The notes below the pieces were generated by a model that searched no databases, had not been told where the DNA came from, and saw only the letters and a program-made list of their open reading frames with translations. Of a DNA stretch of 64,000 nt, positions 43,736-53,299 are shown one piece after another; position 1 is the stretch's first letter; each line of letters begins with the position of its first letter. The translations under genes and the position numbers were made by a program. Where the stretch lies: NCBI GenBank assembly GCA_963782465.1, contig CAWAJR010000003.1:558001-622000 (forward strand). Direction: 5' to 3'. Source of the DNA: JAODBJ01 sp963782465. GTDB lineage: Bacteria > Actinomycetota > Acidimicrobiia > IMCC26256 > PALSA-610.

Positions 43736-43862
43736 TCGGTCGACCTCCGGTGCTCGCAGACCTGCTCATCGAAGCGTGCGCCGGCCGCAGAACGCCACGA
43801 TGCCGGCCGCGGCACGGGCGAAACGGGGGGCACGAGCGAAGGTACCACGGGGGCACCGGAAG

Positions 43863-44784
43863 TCAGGGGACCGTGGCGGGCGGCCCCGGTGAGCGGGCGC
43901 GGTACCGGTCGTAGACGACGACCCAGTCGACGAACAGGACCCACACGGTGCCGATCCAGGCCCAGTAGTCGAGCCCGAAGATGAAGTAGGTCGAGACGTG
44001 CAGGGTCGTCGAGACCGCGGCGTAGACGACCCGGGAACGGGGCCAGAAGAACGCGAGCGGGCAGGTGATCTCGAAGATGATCGTGACCGCGGCGATGAGG
44101 TGGCCGACCAGCGCGTAATGGTCGATCACGTTGGCGAGGGCGTTCCAGCGGGGTACCGCCGGGTTCGGCCCCACGCGATGGACAGCCGCACGTTGTCGCT
44201 CGTGATCCACGACAGGCCGGCCCGGCGCAACTTCCAGTAACCGGCGAAGAAGTACGCGAGGCAGACGATCGCGATCGACGTCCGGATCGGCCAGCCGGTG
44301 CGGCGGGACGGGGCCGGTCGGTGCGGTCGACGTCGAGCGGCGCGACGAGGAACGGCACCGACGAGAGCAACAGCAGGACGTCGTTGTGAAGGACCTTGCC
44401 GCGGCTGCCGCGCAGGCCCGCGAGCACGAGGTAGCACAGCCACGCGATCGCGAACATCGCGCGGGGCCGGCGCCGGAACACGAACGCGATCGCGGCGAGG
44501 CCGCCCACGATCTGCAGCGCGACGATCGCGCCGAGGGCGGGGAACGAGTTCAGCCACGACAGGAACCACACGGGCCGGAACAAGCCGAATGGCATTGGTA
44601 CGAGTTCGCGGTACGGGCCGGCAACGATGCGGATCCCGATCAGCACCGCGAGCGCGGTGTGCACGAACCACAGCCGGGCGGGAGACTCCGGCCCGAACAG
44701 GAGCGAGTCGAGCGCGTACCCGACCCGCGGGCCGAGCGCGTCGCCGCGCGTGGAGGGCTCGGCCGGCGCCACGCGCCCGTTCAC
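43863..44784 (-). CDS. HTTM-domain membrane protein (vitamin-K-carboxylase-like), two frameshifts
   Basis: A ~307-aa multi-helix membrane protein. Segments seen: LWFVHTALAVLIGIRIVAG, FPALGAIVALQIVGGLAAIAFVF, AIAWLCYLVLAGLR, TSIAIVCLAYFFAGYWKLRR and HLIAAVTIIFEITCPLAFFW. The KVLHNDVLLLL and FFAGYWKL signatures match HTTM-family proteins. The frame changes twice: near 44309-44316 (a GGGG run) and near 44174. Each is consistent with one missing base, and the three pieces join into one protein. It overlaps the small upstream gene by 4 nt. Function unknown. Confidence 0.8.
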
Positions 44785-45233
44785 GTCCCCACCACCGATG
44801 GCCCGCACGTCGTGTAGAGCACCGGTGTCTTCTGGATGACCCAGTGCGAACCGGAACGGTGGATCTTCTCGCCGACGCGGTACACGCGCACTTCGTTGAC
44901 CTGACGCCCGGCATGACGCGCGCCGTACGCGATACCGCGGCACACGTCGTCGCGCGTCTTCATGCTCGAGTGCGGGAAGCGTTGCAACGGCCATTCCGCG
45001 AGGCGGTAGCCGACCGGGAGGTCTTGCTGGTTCAGCGGCGTTTCGACGCCGTGGGCGTCGACGGTGACCGCGACCCAACGCACTTCGTGCGACTTCCGCG
45101 CCGCGCTGAACAACCGGAACGCGGTGAGCGGCCACGCCTCGATCCCGACGAACCCGCAGGTCAACACGGCGGCGAGGAAGGCGGCGACGAACGCCCGTAC
45201 CCGGATGCCCGGGCCCCGTTCTGTTGTGCTCAT
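44781..45233 (-). CDS. Small exported/membrane protein linked to the HTTM gene
   Basis: A 150-aa protein with one N-terminal helix (VRAFVAAFLAAVLTCGFVGIEAW) and an extracytoplasmic domain (WVAVTVDAHGVETPLNQQDL, CRGIAYGARH, LYTTCGPS) with two Cys. Start ATG 45233 has GGAGG 10 nt upstream; GTG 45263 overlaps the preceding stop and is an alternative. Pairs of HTTM protein plus such a small partner are common in actinobacteria, suggesting one complex. Function unknown. Confidence 0.75.
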   Translation of the reverse strand: MSTTERGPGIRVRAFVAAFLAAVLTCGFVGIEAWPLTAFRLFSAARKSHEVRWVAVTVDAHGVETPLNQQDLPVGYRLAEWPLQRFPHSSMKTRDDVCRGIAYGARHAGRQVNEVRVYRVGEKIHRSGSHWVIQKTPVLYTTCGPSVVGT

Positions 45234-45259
45234 GCGGCTGCGACCTCCGCCGCGCCTGC

Positions 45260-47515
45260 TCACGTGTGCTCCAGGGCGAGGTAGCAGAGCGAGCCGGAGA
45301 GGGTGAAGAACGTGATGCCCGCGACGATCGCGCCCGAGTCGTTCAGCGCGCTGCCGAGGAACGCGCCGAGATAGATCGACACAAGGGCGATACCGAGCGT
45401 CGGCATCTGCTTGTGCAGGCGCGCCAGCGGTTTGTCGCCCAGGCGCGACAGCACGACGATCAACGCGATCCCGATCGGGATCGCCGTCACCCAGAACGAA
45501 CGGGTCGACTCGTTCAACGCGGCCAGGAACTTACGCCCGACGATCGCGGTCAACGGGGCGGCCCCGCCGCCACCCGACACCCGTTCGACCAGCCGGCCGA
45601 GATGGGCACGCTGATCGGCCGGGCGCAGGAGGTCCGCGGCCGAGAAGAGCGCGATCGCGGCGGCCGTCGCCCCGAGCGCGTACAGGATCGTGCGCACCCG
45701 CAGCTTGCCCTGCCGGGCGAGCACCACGAACACCAGGAACGTCGGTACCGCGGCGAGCACACCACCGACGTCGGAACCCCACGCCGGCACACCTTCGACC
45801 GCGATCACATAGCAGAGCAGCCCGCCCGCCACGATCCACGCGACCCTGCCCCGCAAGAACGCGAGCGCCGCCGCGGCCAGGAGCAACGCGCTCGGCACCA
45901 CCGCGCCGAACGAGTAGTTGCTGATCCCGTAAAGGCGCGAGTTCGACGTCGGCGAATAGCCGAACACGGCGTTGTAATGCATGTGCGAACCCGTCATCGC
46001 GTCGATCATCACCACACCGAGCACGATCACCATCAACGCGACGACCGGCCCGAACGGCTTTCGGGGGACGAACGACACCAGCGTCGCGATGCCCGCCGAC
46101 AACAACACGAGTAGCAACTGGTACTGCGACATGCTCCCGAGATGGCCGGGCGTGATCTCCGCGATCATGGTCGCCGGGAACATGGCGACAACGAACAACG
46201 AGAACCAGGCCACGACGTGGCGGAACCTCCTGCCCGTACCCGAGGTGTCGAGCACCACCAGCACCGTCGCGAGCACCGCAATGGCGAGGAGCACGACGAG
46301 CAACATCGTGATCGGCACCAGCCGCTGGCTCCGCAGGCGGGAGCCGAGCGCTTCGTCGATCAGTTTGTGCTCCCGGCTCGCGAGCGAAGCATGCGATGCA
46401 ACGACTTCGAAGGGCCGGCCCTCCATCGCTTCGGTGAAGTTGATACCGAACAGGTCGAGCATCGTCGGCCCGACGTCGTACATGATCACGACACCGGCAT
46501 GCTGGCTCGACGCGGACCGCACGTACCCGGAGTCTTCGCCGGGGGCGCGGAGCGCGACCAGGTTCAAGGTCCTCGAACTCGCCGCGCTCGGCGCGCCGAC
46601 GACGAGCACCGCGTCGCGCGTGAGGTCGACGTGGGCCAGCAGTGATGCGAACAGTGCATCGGAGTCGCGCAGCGCCTTGTCGCGCAACGCTCGCGACTGG
46701 GCACCGGTCGTGAAGGCGGCGTACCGGCGGGTGCGGGCCAGATCGGAGGCTTCGACGAGCACCAACCGTCGCTGGTCGCCGGGCGCGTCCCACACCTTCG
46801 TGAACGCGCCGTCGACCGCGTTCTGGTCGAGCCGGACGCCGTACGGCGCCGACGCGTCGCGCTGCAACAACTCGTCGCCGACCGTGCCCCCCTCGAGTTG
46901 GCCGTCGGGCGTCGTGAGCGCGAGCGCGGCTTCCCGGTGCCGATCGGGCTGGTCGAACCCGTCGACACCGTCGGCGTTGGCGATGACCGCCAAGCTGACG
47001 TGGTTGCGCACCAGTTGTTGCGGGACGGCACCGACCTTCGTGTCGTACGGCAACGTCGCGTCGAGCCGCTGCAACACGGGATAGCCGATCGAGAGGATCG
47101 CGCCGGTCGGCTTCGTCCCCGTGCGCTGCTGGAACACCTGCGGCGCCGGGACACCATTGACCAACTCGTCCCGCTCGAGCTGGTCGCCGTCGGACGTGGG
47201 CGAACCCACGGCCCGGGTGCCGGCGGCGAACGTCATGTACGCGTCGGCCGGGCCGGGATGGTTGTTGACCGTACGCGCCGGGGCGAGGCTGCCCACGGCC
47301 GCGTGCTCGAGAAACGCACGCAGGTTCGGCATCGGCGCCGACTTCATCTCGGCCCAGGTCATGTCGGGAACCGAGAAGACGAGGACACGGTGCACCGCTC
47401 GCGATGGTCGGGCCGACGCGGCCGGCGCGAACAGGCACACGAACATCCCCGCCATCACGATCAGTGAGAGGCTCCGGACCGCATGCCGACGGGGCCGCGC
47501 TCGCCAGGTCGGCAT
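45260..47515 (-). CDS. Alkaline-phosphatase-fold domain fused to a membrane domain (paralog 1)
   Basis: A 751-aa protein. Signal-type helix (SLSLIVMAGMFVCLFAP), then ~400 extracytoplasmic residues of alkaline-phosphatase/sulfatase fold: VLVFSVPDMTWAEM, ADAYMTFAAGTRAVG and the C-terminal YDVGPTMLDLFGI...MEGRPF. About ten membrane helices follow. The metal-site Asp-His-Gly normally found before the C-terminal part is absent; the matching strand reads VLVVGAPSAA, so catalysis is doubtful. ATG 47515 follows TATCGT by 6 nt; ATG 47572, overlapping the transferase stop, is the alternative start. Paralogous to the 48408 gene. Confidence 0.82.
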   Translation of the reverse strand: MPTWRARPRRHAVRSLSLIVMAGMFVCLFAPAASARPSRAVHRVLVFSVPDMTWAEMKSAPMPNLRAFLEHAAVGSLAPARTVNNHPGPADAYMTFAAGTRAVGSPTSDGDQLERDELVNGVPAPQVFQQRTGTKPTGAILSIGYPVLQRLDATLPYDTKVGAVPQQLVRNHVSLAVIANADGVDGFDQPDRHREAALALTTPDGQLEGGTVGDELLQRDASAPYGVRLDQNAVDGAFTKVWDAPGDQRRLVLVEASDLARTRRYAAFTTGAQSRALRDKALRDSDALFASLLAHVDLTRDAVLVVGAPSAASSRTLNLVALRAPGEDSGYVRSASSQHAGVVIMYDVGPTMLDLFGINFTEAMEGRPFEVVASHASLASREHKLIDEALGSRLRSQRLVPITMLLVVLLAIAVLATVLVVLDTSGTGRRFRHVVAWFSLFVVAMFPATMIAEITPGHLGSMSQYQLLLVLLSAGIATLVSFVPRKPFGPVVALMVIVLGVVMIDAMTGSHMHYNAVFGYSPTSNSRLYGISNYSFGAVVPSALLLAAAALAFLRGRVAWIVAGGLLCYVIAVEGVPAWGSDVGGVLAAVPTFLVFVVLARQGKLRVRTILYALGATAAAIALFSAADLLRPADQRAHLGRLVERVSGGGGAAPLTAIVGRKFLAALNESTRSFWVTAIPIGIALIVVLSRLGDKPLARLHKQMPTLGIALVSIYLGAFLGSALNDSGAIVAGITFFTLSGSLCYLALEHT

Positions 47516-47568
47516 GCGGGCACGATATACATCGACATCTCGAAGATTGGTGTCACCCTCGGCGCGCG

Positions 47569-48411
47569 TCATTCGCGGATCGTCCGCCCCAGTCGATCGA
47601 ACGCGGCCAAGGGGCGAACCCGTGCGATCACGGCGCTGTACGACACCCGCTCCGACGCGAGGTTCAAGAGCGCAAGCGCGATCATCACCGTGACGCGCAC
47701 CCACGAACTCGCTTCGAACACGACGGCCAGTCCGAGCACCGCGCCGAGCACGTTCGCGCCCGTGTCGCCGAGCATGCAGCGCTCGTGAAGGTCTTCGGGG
47801 GCGAGAGCGAATGCCGCACCGACGACCGGCGCGATCGCGATCCCCGTGGCACCCGTGCCACAGACGATCGCGACCGGGACGTACGCGACGAGCGCGAACT
47901 TGATCGTGCGCCCGGGCCGTCGATCCAGCAGGTTCGCGAAGTTCGCCGCGAACGCGATGAGCGCGGCGTCGACGATGAGCTGGACGTGACGTTCCCCGGT
48001 CGTCGACGCGAGGACCAGCGCGAGCGCGCCGCCGCCGAGCAGCTTCAGGAAGCCGGTGGTGATGTGCCCCCGGCGCAGCGCGCGGAGATGGCCGCCGAAA
48101 CCCCGGGCCTCGCCGGCACCGAGCAGGTCGTCGACGAACCCGAGCAAACCGAACCCGACGACGGCCAGCAAGACGGCCCGCCGCGCCGGGGTCGACGTCA
48201 GGTCCCCGGCGCCGAGCGCACCGGCAAGAACCCGCCCGCCTTCGATCAGCAGCACCGCGGCGACGAGCACGATGCCGGCGGCCGTCGGCAGACGGTGCCC
48301 CCGGTAGTTCTCACGTTCGAGGACGGGAAGCGAAAGCGTGCGGTGCAGGCCCACAAGCAAGAACCGGGCCGCCGCGGCACCGAGTACGAACGCGAGTACG
48401 AGTGCCGTCAT
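47569..48411 (-). CDS. MraY/WecA-like polyprenyl-phosphate sugar-1-phosphate transferase
   Basis: A 280-aa membrane enzyme with ~8-9 helices. The family marks are present: NYRGHRLPTAAG (cytosolic loop 1), FVDDLLG (metal-binding Asp-Asp), FANLLDRRPGR and MLGDTGANVLGA (catalytic Asp of loop 4). Such enzymes load a sugar-phosphate on undecaprenyl phosphate to start a glycan. It is clearly too short and divergent to be the cell-wall MraY itself. Sandwiched between two paralogous phosphatase-fold proteins with 4-nt overlap, so it probably acts with them. Confidence 0.82.
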   Translation of the reverse strand: MTALVLAFVLGAAAARFLLVGLHRTLSLPVLERENYRGHRLPTAAGIVLVAAVLLIEGGRVLAGALGAGDLTSTPARRAVLLAVVGFGLLGFVDDLLGAGEARGFGGHLRALRRGHITTGFLKLLGGGALALVLASTTGERHVQLIVDAALIAFAANFANLLDRRPGRTIKFALVAYVPVAIVCGTGATGIAIAPVVGAAFALAPEDLHERCMLGDTGANVLGAVLGLAVVFEASSWVRVTVMIALALLNLASERVSYSAVIARVRPLAAFDRLGRTIRE

Positions 48412-50695
48412 GTCGACGCCTTCGCCCGCGCTCGCCACGCGTCGTAGCGCAGGGCGGCGATCGGGACGGAGACGCAGAACATCGCCCACGGCACGAGCAA
48501 CCCGGAGTCGTTGGCGATCAGACCGATCACGCCGAGCACCGCGACGCCGATCGCCGCGGCCCGCGCCGGTGATGCCGCGAGTGCACCGCGCGGCGCACTG
48601 CTTCGTTGCATCACCACGAACTCGAACACCAGGAGCGCGGCGATCACGAGCAGGATCCACGTCGCGTTGCGCGGCACGCCGAAACTCGCGTGCCAGCGGC
48701 GGGACAGCACTCTCCACACGTTGCCGAAACCGCCGCGGCGCGCCCGGACGATCAACCGGCCGGTATGCGTGCGCGACGGCGCGGGTCGCGCCGCATCAAC
48801 CAGCGCGAACCCGAGCACGACCGCCGCCCCGGCGACGAGCCACGCGACGAAATGGCGTACCTTCACCGGCCGGCCGGCGAGCAGCATCGCGGTGAGGCCG
48901 AAGGCCGGGACCATCGCGAGCACTCCCCCGGCGTCGCCGCCGAGCATCGGCAGGCCCTCGACGAGGATCGCCCCGACGAACAGGCACACTGCGATCCTCC
49001 AGCCGCGCGGGCCGGGCACCCGTTCGGTGATCAACACCGCGAGGAGCAACGTCGACACGGAGAAGAACGCGAAGGCGAGGTTCCCGATGCCGGCGAAGCG
49101 CCCGGCAACCTGGGCCGAGTAGCCGAACAGCGTATTGAGTTGCAGCGGGGCACCTGCGAAGAGGTCGACCGCGACCAGAGCGACAATGAGCGCGAGCGCC
49201 GACATCGCGGCGTTCAACGGGCCGTCGCGCTCGGCATGGATGGAGGCACCGGCCGACGGCGCGACGGCGTTCCGGCGGCGCACCGTATCGGTCAGGACGG
49301 CAAGCGCGGCGGCGATCAACCCGATCCCGAGCCAGAGCACGGTGGTGCTCGGCACCCGAGGCATCACACCGATGAGGTACGTCGCGGGAACGACGGCCAG
49401 CAGCACCAGCGCCATCACCGGCACCGCGCGACCGACGAACCTCGGGAGGAACGACCGCGCCGCGAACGCGGCGCCGATGACCCAAGCCGCGATGATGAGC
49501 AGCGTCGTGGCGTAGGGCAATGCGTTGTCGCGGATGATCGAGTTGTGGGTCGAGTCGATGAGGAACGTCCGCCGCGCGGAAGCGCTGCCGCCCCCGTCGG
49601 CCCGCTCTACCGGTTGGCCCTCCATGTGCGACGGCACGTCGAGCCCGAACAGGTCGAGCACCGTCGGGCCGACGTCGCCGATCTGGACGAAACCGGCCCG
49701 GCGGGTGCTCGGCGAGCTCAACCGGCCCGGCGTGATGCCCGGGGCCTGCAGCGCGAACACCGACAGCGGCGCGCGCGCCGGGCCGGCCGTCGGCGCGGTG
49801 AGGATCACCGCGTCATGCTGCGGGTCGACCTGCGCGAGCAGCGCGGCGGTCAAACGGTCGGCCGCGGTGAGCGCTCGCTGCCGCAGCGCGCGTGCCGGGC
49901 CGGGCGCGAGTTTCGGCGCGAACGCCGCCGAGCGTACGAGGTCGGACGCCTCGACGAGCACGACCTGCCGGCCCGGCGCGCTCCACACCGTGCGAAAGGC
50001 TTCGAGCACCCGGCCGGTGTCGTACCGCGCGCCGAACGGCGCCGTCGCGTCGGCGACGAGAAGGTTGCGATCGACGTCGCCCCCGTCGACCTGGCCGGTG
50101 TGATCGATCAAGGCGGCGACCGCCGCGGCGAGTACGTGATGTCCGTCGCGTTCCCCTGTCCGACGTCGTCGTTCGCAATCACCGACCGCGTCACACCCGC
50201 CTGCTCGAGCGCGGATCCCAGCTCCCCCGGTCGCGCACGGTATTGGGTGTGCGCGTTCGCGCCCACGACGGCTGAGAGTGCGAGATCGACGACGCTTCCC
50301 GTTGGCGTGAAACCGGTACGGCGCCGGTACACCTGGCCTGCGGTGTTCATGCCGTACTGCTCCCCGGGAGCGAACGCGACCGTCGGGGCACCGACGGCAC
50401 GCGTCCCCGCGCCGAACGTCGTGTACGCGTCGTCGAGATTGGCGTCTCGCCCGCCGAGCCTCGTTGCCATGTCGGCGATCGCCGCGTGGTCGACGAAGTG
50501 GTCGATCGTCGGGAGGTCGACGTGGGCGAGGTCGAGCCACGACACGTTGGGAACACTGATGATCAGTACTCGCCGTACCACCTGCGGGTGCTGGTCGTGC
50601 GAGCCGACCCGAGGCAGTACCGCGACCAGTACCACGGCAACCGCGACGGCCACCGCGGCGAGCGCGGTGAACCAACCGCGGTGACCCGCACCCAT
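48408..50695 (-). CDS. Alkaline-phosphatase-fold domain fused to a membrane domain (paralog 2), frameshifted
   Basis: A ~762-aa paralog of the 45260 product. It has an N-terminal signal helix, VLIISVPNVSWLDL, DDAYTTFGAGTRAVG, IGDVGPTVLDLFGLDVPSHMEGQPV and about ten C-terminal helices. As in its paralog the Asp-His-Gly metal motif is replaced (VILTAPTAG). The frame changes near 50138-50150: DDVGQGNATD is in the first frame and GHHVLAAAVAALIDHTG in the second, consistent with one missing base. It overlaps murJ by 1 nt and the transferase gene by 4 nt. Confidence 0.8.
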
Positions 50696-52254
50696 CAGGC
50701 GGCGGCCCGTGCGATGAGCGTGACCCGCAACGCCCGCGTCGCGCCGAGGTAGCAGACCGCGGCGACGGCCAACCCGGCACCGAGCGCGACGATCGCGTGA
50801 AGCCGGGTGGCCGAGCCGAGCGCGACCGAGGCCCCCCAGGCCGCGAGCCCGGCGAACGCCGCCGCCGCACCCGCGCGCACGAGTTCACCCGACCAGATGG
50901 GCCGTCCGAGACGCCGCGCCAGCATCACGCTCAGCGCGAGCGCGCCGACGATGTACGCGCTGCTGTGACCGATCCCGAGCGCGGCGACGCGGGCGGCACC
51001 GTGGGTCATCGATGCCCCGATCACCATGACGACCACACCGAGCACACCGCAGGAGACCGCGACGAGCGCCGGCGTGCGGCCGTCGCCGATCGTGTAGTAA
51101 CCGCGCGCGACCGTGAGGAACGCGCTGTAGGCGTAGAGGCCCACCGCGAGCGACGCGAGACCCGCGGCGAGAAGCGAGACACCATTGTGTGCGGCCTCGC
51201 CGAACACGACCGCGCGCATGATCGGAACCGACAGCGCGGCGAGCACGGCCGCGACGGGGAACACCAGTACCGCCATCCGGTTGAGGGCCCAGGCGAGCGT
51301 GGTCGCGACGGCAGCGAGATCGCTCGATGCGGCGTGCACCGACATCTCGGGGAGTACGGCGGTTTGCAGTGGGAGGGCAAGGATCGCGTACGGCGCGAGA
51401 AAGAACGTGAACGCCGTCTGGTAGGCGACCACGCCACCCGCCACCGAGTTGCCGACGATCAGGGCCGCGCCGAGAATCAACCCTCCGGCGGCGTGGAGCA
51501 GCACCCCCCAGGCCGACAAGGTGATGAGCCGCCGGATCTCCCGGTCGCCGAAGTCGACGTGCGGGCGAAGGCGGAACCCGCTCGCGACGACCGAACCGAC
51601 GAGCACGCCGACGAACGCGATCACACCGCCCGTACCGGCAATCACCAGCATCATGCGGGCCGTGAGGCTGAGGTGCAGCCCGCGAGGCTCGGCGACGATC
51701 CCACCGAACACGGCCAGCGCGCTGACGGTGACGATGGTGTTGCCGATGGGCGCGGCGGCGATCGGGATGAACCGCCGGTAGGCGATGAGCACGCCACTCG
51801 CGATCGAACCCCACGCGTACAACATCAACTGTGGGACGAAGAAGCGCAGCAGGAACGTCGCCAATCGGCGCTGGTCGGCGGCGACGGAATGCGACGCGCC
51901 AGAAGTGAGCACCCGCGCCAGGAACGGGGCGAACACAACGCCGAGGATCGAGACCGCGCCGAGCACGACCGTCGCGAGCCCGAGGAGGCCGCCGGCCAAC
52001 CGTTCGACCTCGGCCTGGTCGTCGCGGGCGAGGTGGCCGACGAACGTCGGGACCAACACGGCCGACAGCGCGCCGGCCGCGACGAGCTCGAACAAGACGT
52101 TCGACACCGAGTTCGAGGCCTGGAACGTGTTGCCGAGATAGGTCGTGCCGAGGATCGCGGCGATCACGAGGACGCGCACGAACCCGAGCAGGCGCGACAT
52201 CGCCGTCACCGCGCCCATGCCCGCCGCGGCGCGCGCGACTGCAGGCCGGGTCAT
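50695..52254 (-). CDS. murJ: MurJ-type lipid II flippase
   Basis: A 519-aa MOP-superfamily exporter with ~14 helices. The N-terminus GMGAVTAMSRLLGFVRVLVIA and FQASNSVSNVLFELVAAGALSAVLVP match MurJ/MviN. It flips lipid II or a similar lipid-linked sugar; in actinobacteria the C-terminal cytosolic extension of mycobacterial MurJ is missing, as here. It overlaps mctB by 4 nt and the phosphatase-fold gene by 1 nt, tying cell-wall precursor export to the cluster. Confidence 0.92.
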   Translation of the reverse strand: MTRPAVARAAAGMGAVTAMSRLLGFVRVLVIAAILGTTYLGNTFQASNSVSNVLFELVAAGALSAVLVPTFVGHLARDDQAEVERLAGGLLGLATVVLGAVSILGVVFAPFLARVLTSGASHSVAADQRRLATFLLRFFVPQLMLYAWGSIASGVLIAYRRFIPIAAAPIGNTIVTVSALAVFGGIVAEPRGLHLSLTARMMLVIAGTGGVIAFVGVLVGSVVASGFRLRPHVDFGDREIRRLITLSAWGVLLHAAGGLILGAALIVGNSVAGGVVAYQTAFTFFLAPYAILALPLQTAVLPEMSVHAASSDLAAVATTLAWALNRMAVLVFPVAAVLAALSVPIMRAVVFGEAAHNGVSLLAAGLASLAVGLYAYSAFLTVARGYYTIGDGRTPALVAVSCGVLGVVVMVIGASMTHGAARVAALGIGHSSAYIVGALALSVMLARRLGRPIWSGELVRAGAAAAFAGLAAWGASVALGSATRLHAIVALGAGLAVAAVCYLGATRALRVTLIARAAA

Positions 52255-53201
52255 GACTGCGGCAGCGGCACGGTGTGCGACGCGCCTTTGCCGTAGCCGT
52301 AATGCCCGACGATCCCGCTCGCTTCGTCGTCGAGCGCGAGCACGGCGCTGACCTGCCCCTGCGTGAGGTCGAAGTCGTCGACGGTCGAAACCGACAACGA
52401 CAGCGTGCTGTCGTCGCGCACCGCCGCGACGATGTCGCCGCGGCTCGGCGCGTTCGGCGCGCTGGTCGCAACGAAGACCTCCGCCGCGACGGTCGGGACC
52501 TTGGCGGTGACGAACGCACTGATGAGCCCGGAGTACACCGTGCTGTCGGTGATCTTGCTCGCGGTGCCACCGACCACCATCACGCGGGTGGCGCGCGACG
52601 GGAATTGGGCGAGCGCGTTCTTGGCGATGCCGTCGACCGAGACGAAGCCGGCGTCGACCAGGCCCTGGAGCACGTCGGGAGTCGACCGTCCACGAGCGCG
52701 CGATGCGCGCCGCGGTGCGGCGAGTCGATCGGCCAACGCCTGCAGTGCGCTCGTGCGCAAGACGTCGGGCCGGTCGCTCGAGCCCGGTACGACACTCGCG
52801 AGCTTCGTCAGCGCGTCGGGGTCGGTGAGGTCCCACTTCGCCTCGAGCCATACCACCGCGGGGTTCAACGCGCCGGCGGATCGCAACAGTTGCACCGTCG
52901 CGTCGAGCGCGCCGTCGCCGACGCCCCGCTCGGCCACGACGACGACGTCGACACCGACCAAACGGTCCTGCACCATGTAGGCCGCGCCGTCGCCGATATA
53001 CGCCTGCTGCTGGCTGAGTTCGGTTTTCAACGCGTTGTTCTCGCTGCGCTGCGCGTCGGCTTTGTTCTCGACGCGATTGATCTCGCGATTCAGGCTGTTG
53101 ACGATCGTCGGCTTTACGAATGCCGATCCGAACAGCACGCCGATCGCGAGAGCCAAGAAGACCGCGATGAGCGAAATGATGTGAAAGCGGAAGTTGATCA
53201 T
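52251..53201 (-). CDS. mctB: MctB/SteB-family membrane protein
   Basis: A 316-aa protein with the family opening MINFRFHIISLIAVFLALAIG, one helix near the N-terminus, then a coiled-coil stretch (LNREINRVENKADAQRSENNALK) and a periplasmic domain ending GHYGYGKGASH. In M. tuberculosis MctB limits copper; in Corynebacterium the SteA-SteB pair works in cell division and wall synthesis. Position directly downstream of steA is the same. The exact role here is inferred. Confidence 0.9.
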   Translation of the reverse strand: MINFRFHIISLIAVFLALAIGVLFGSAFVKPTIVNSLNREINRVENKADAQRSENNALKTELSQQQAYIGDGAAYMVQDRLVGVDVVVVAERGVGDGALDATVQLLRSAGALNPAVVWLEAKWDLTDPDALTKLASVVPGSSDRPDVLRTSALQALADRLAAPRRASRARGRSTPDVLQGLVDAGFVSVDGIAKNALAQFPSRATRVMVVGGTASKITDSTVYSGLISAFVTAKVPTVAAEVFVATSAPNAPSRGDIVAAVRDDSTLSLSVSTVDDFDLTQGQVSAVLALDDEASGIVGHYGYGKGASHTVPLPQS

Positions 53202-53299
53202 GCCCGGGGCCCTGAGATTATGGCGGCCCACCCCGCCGAACGGGTCAGTGCGTGCTCAGTCCGTTGGGCACGCGGTTCGCCGGCCGCCCCATACCGTCG

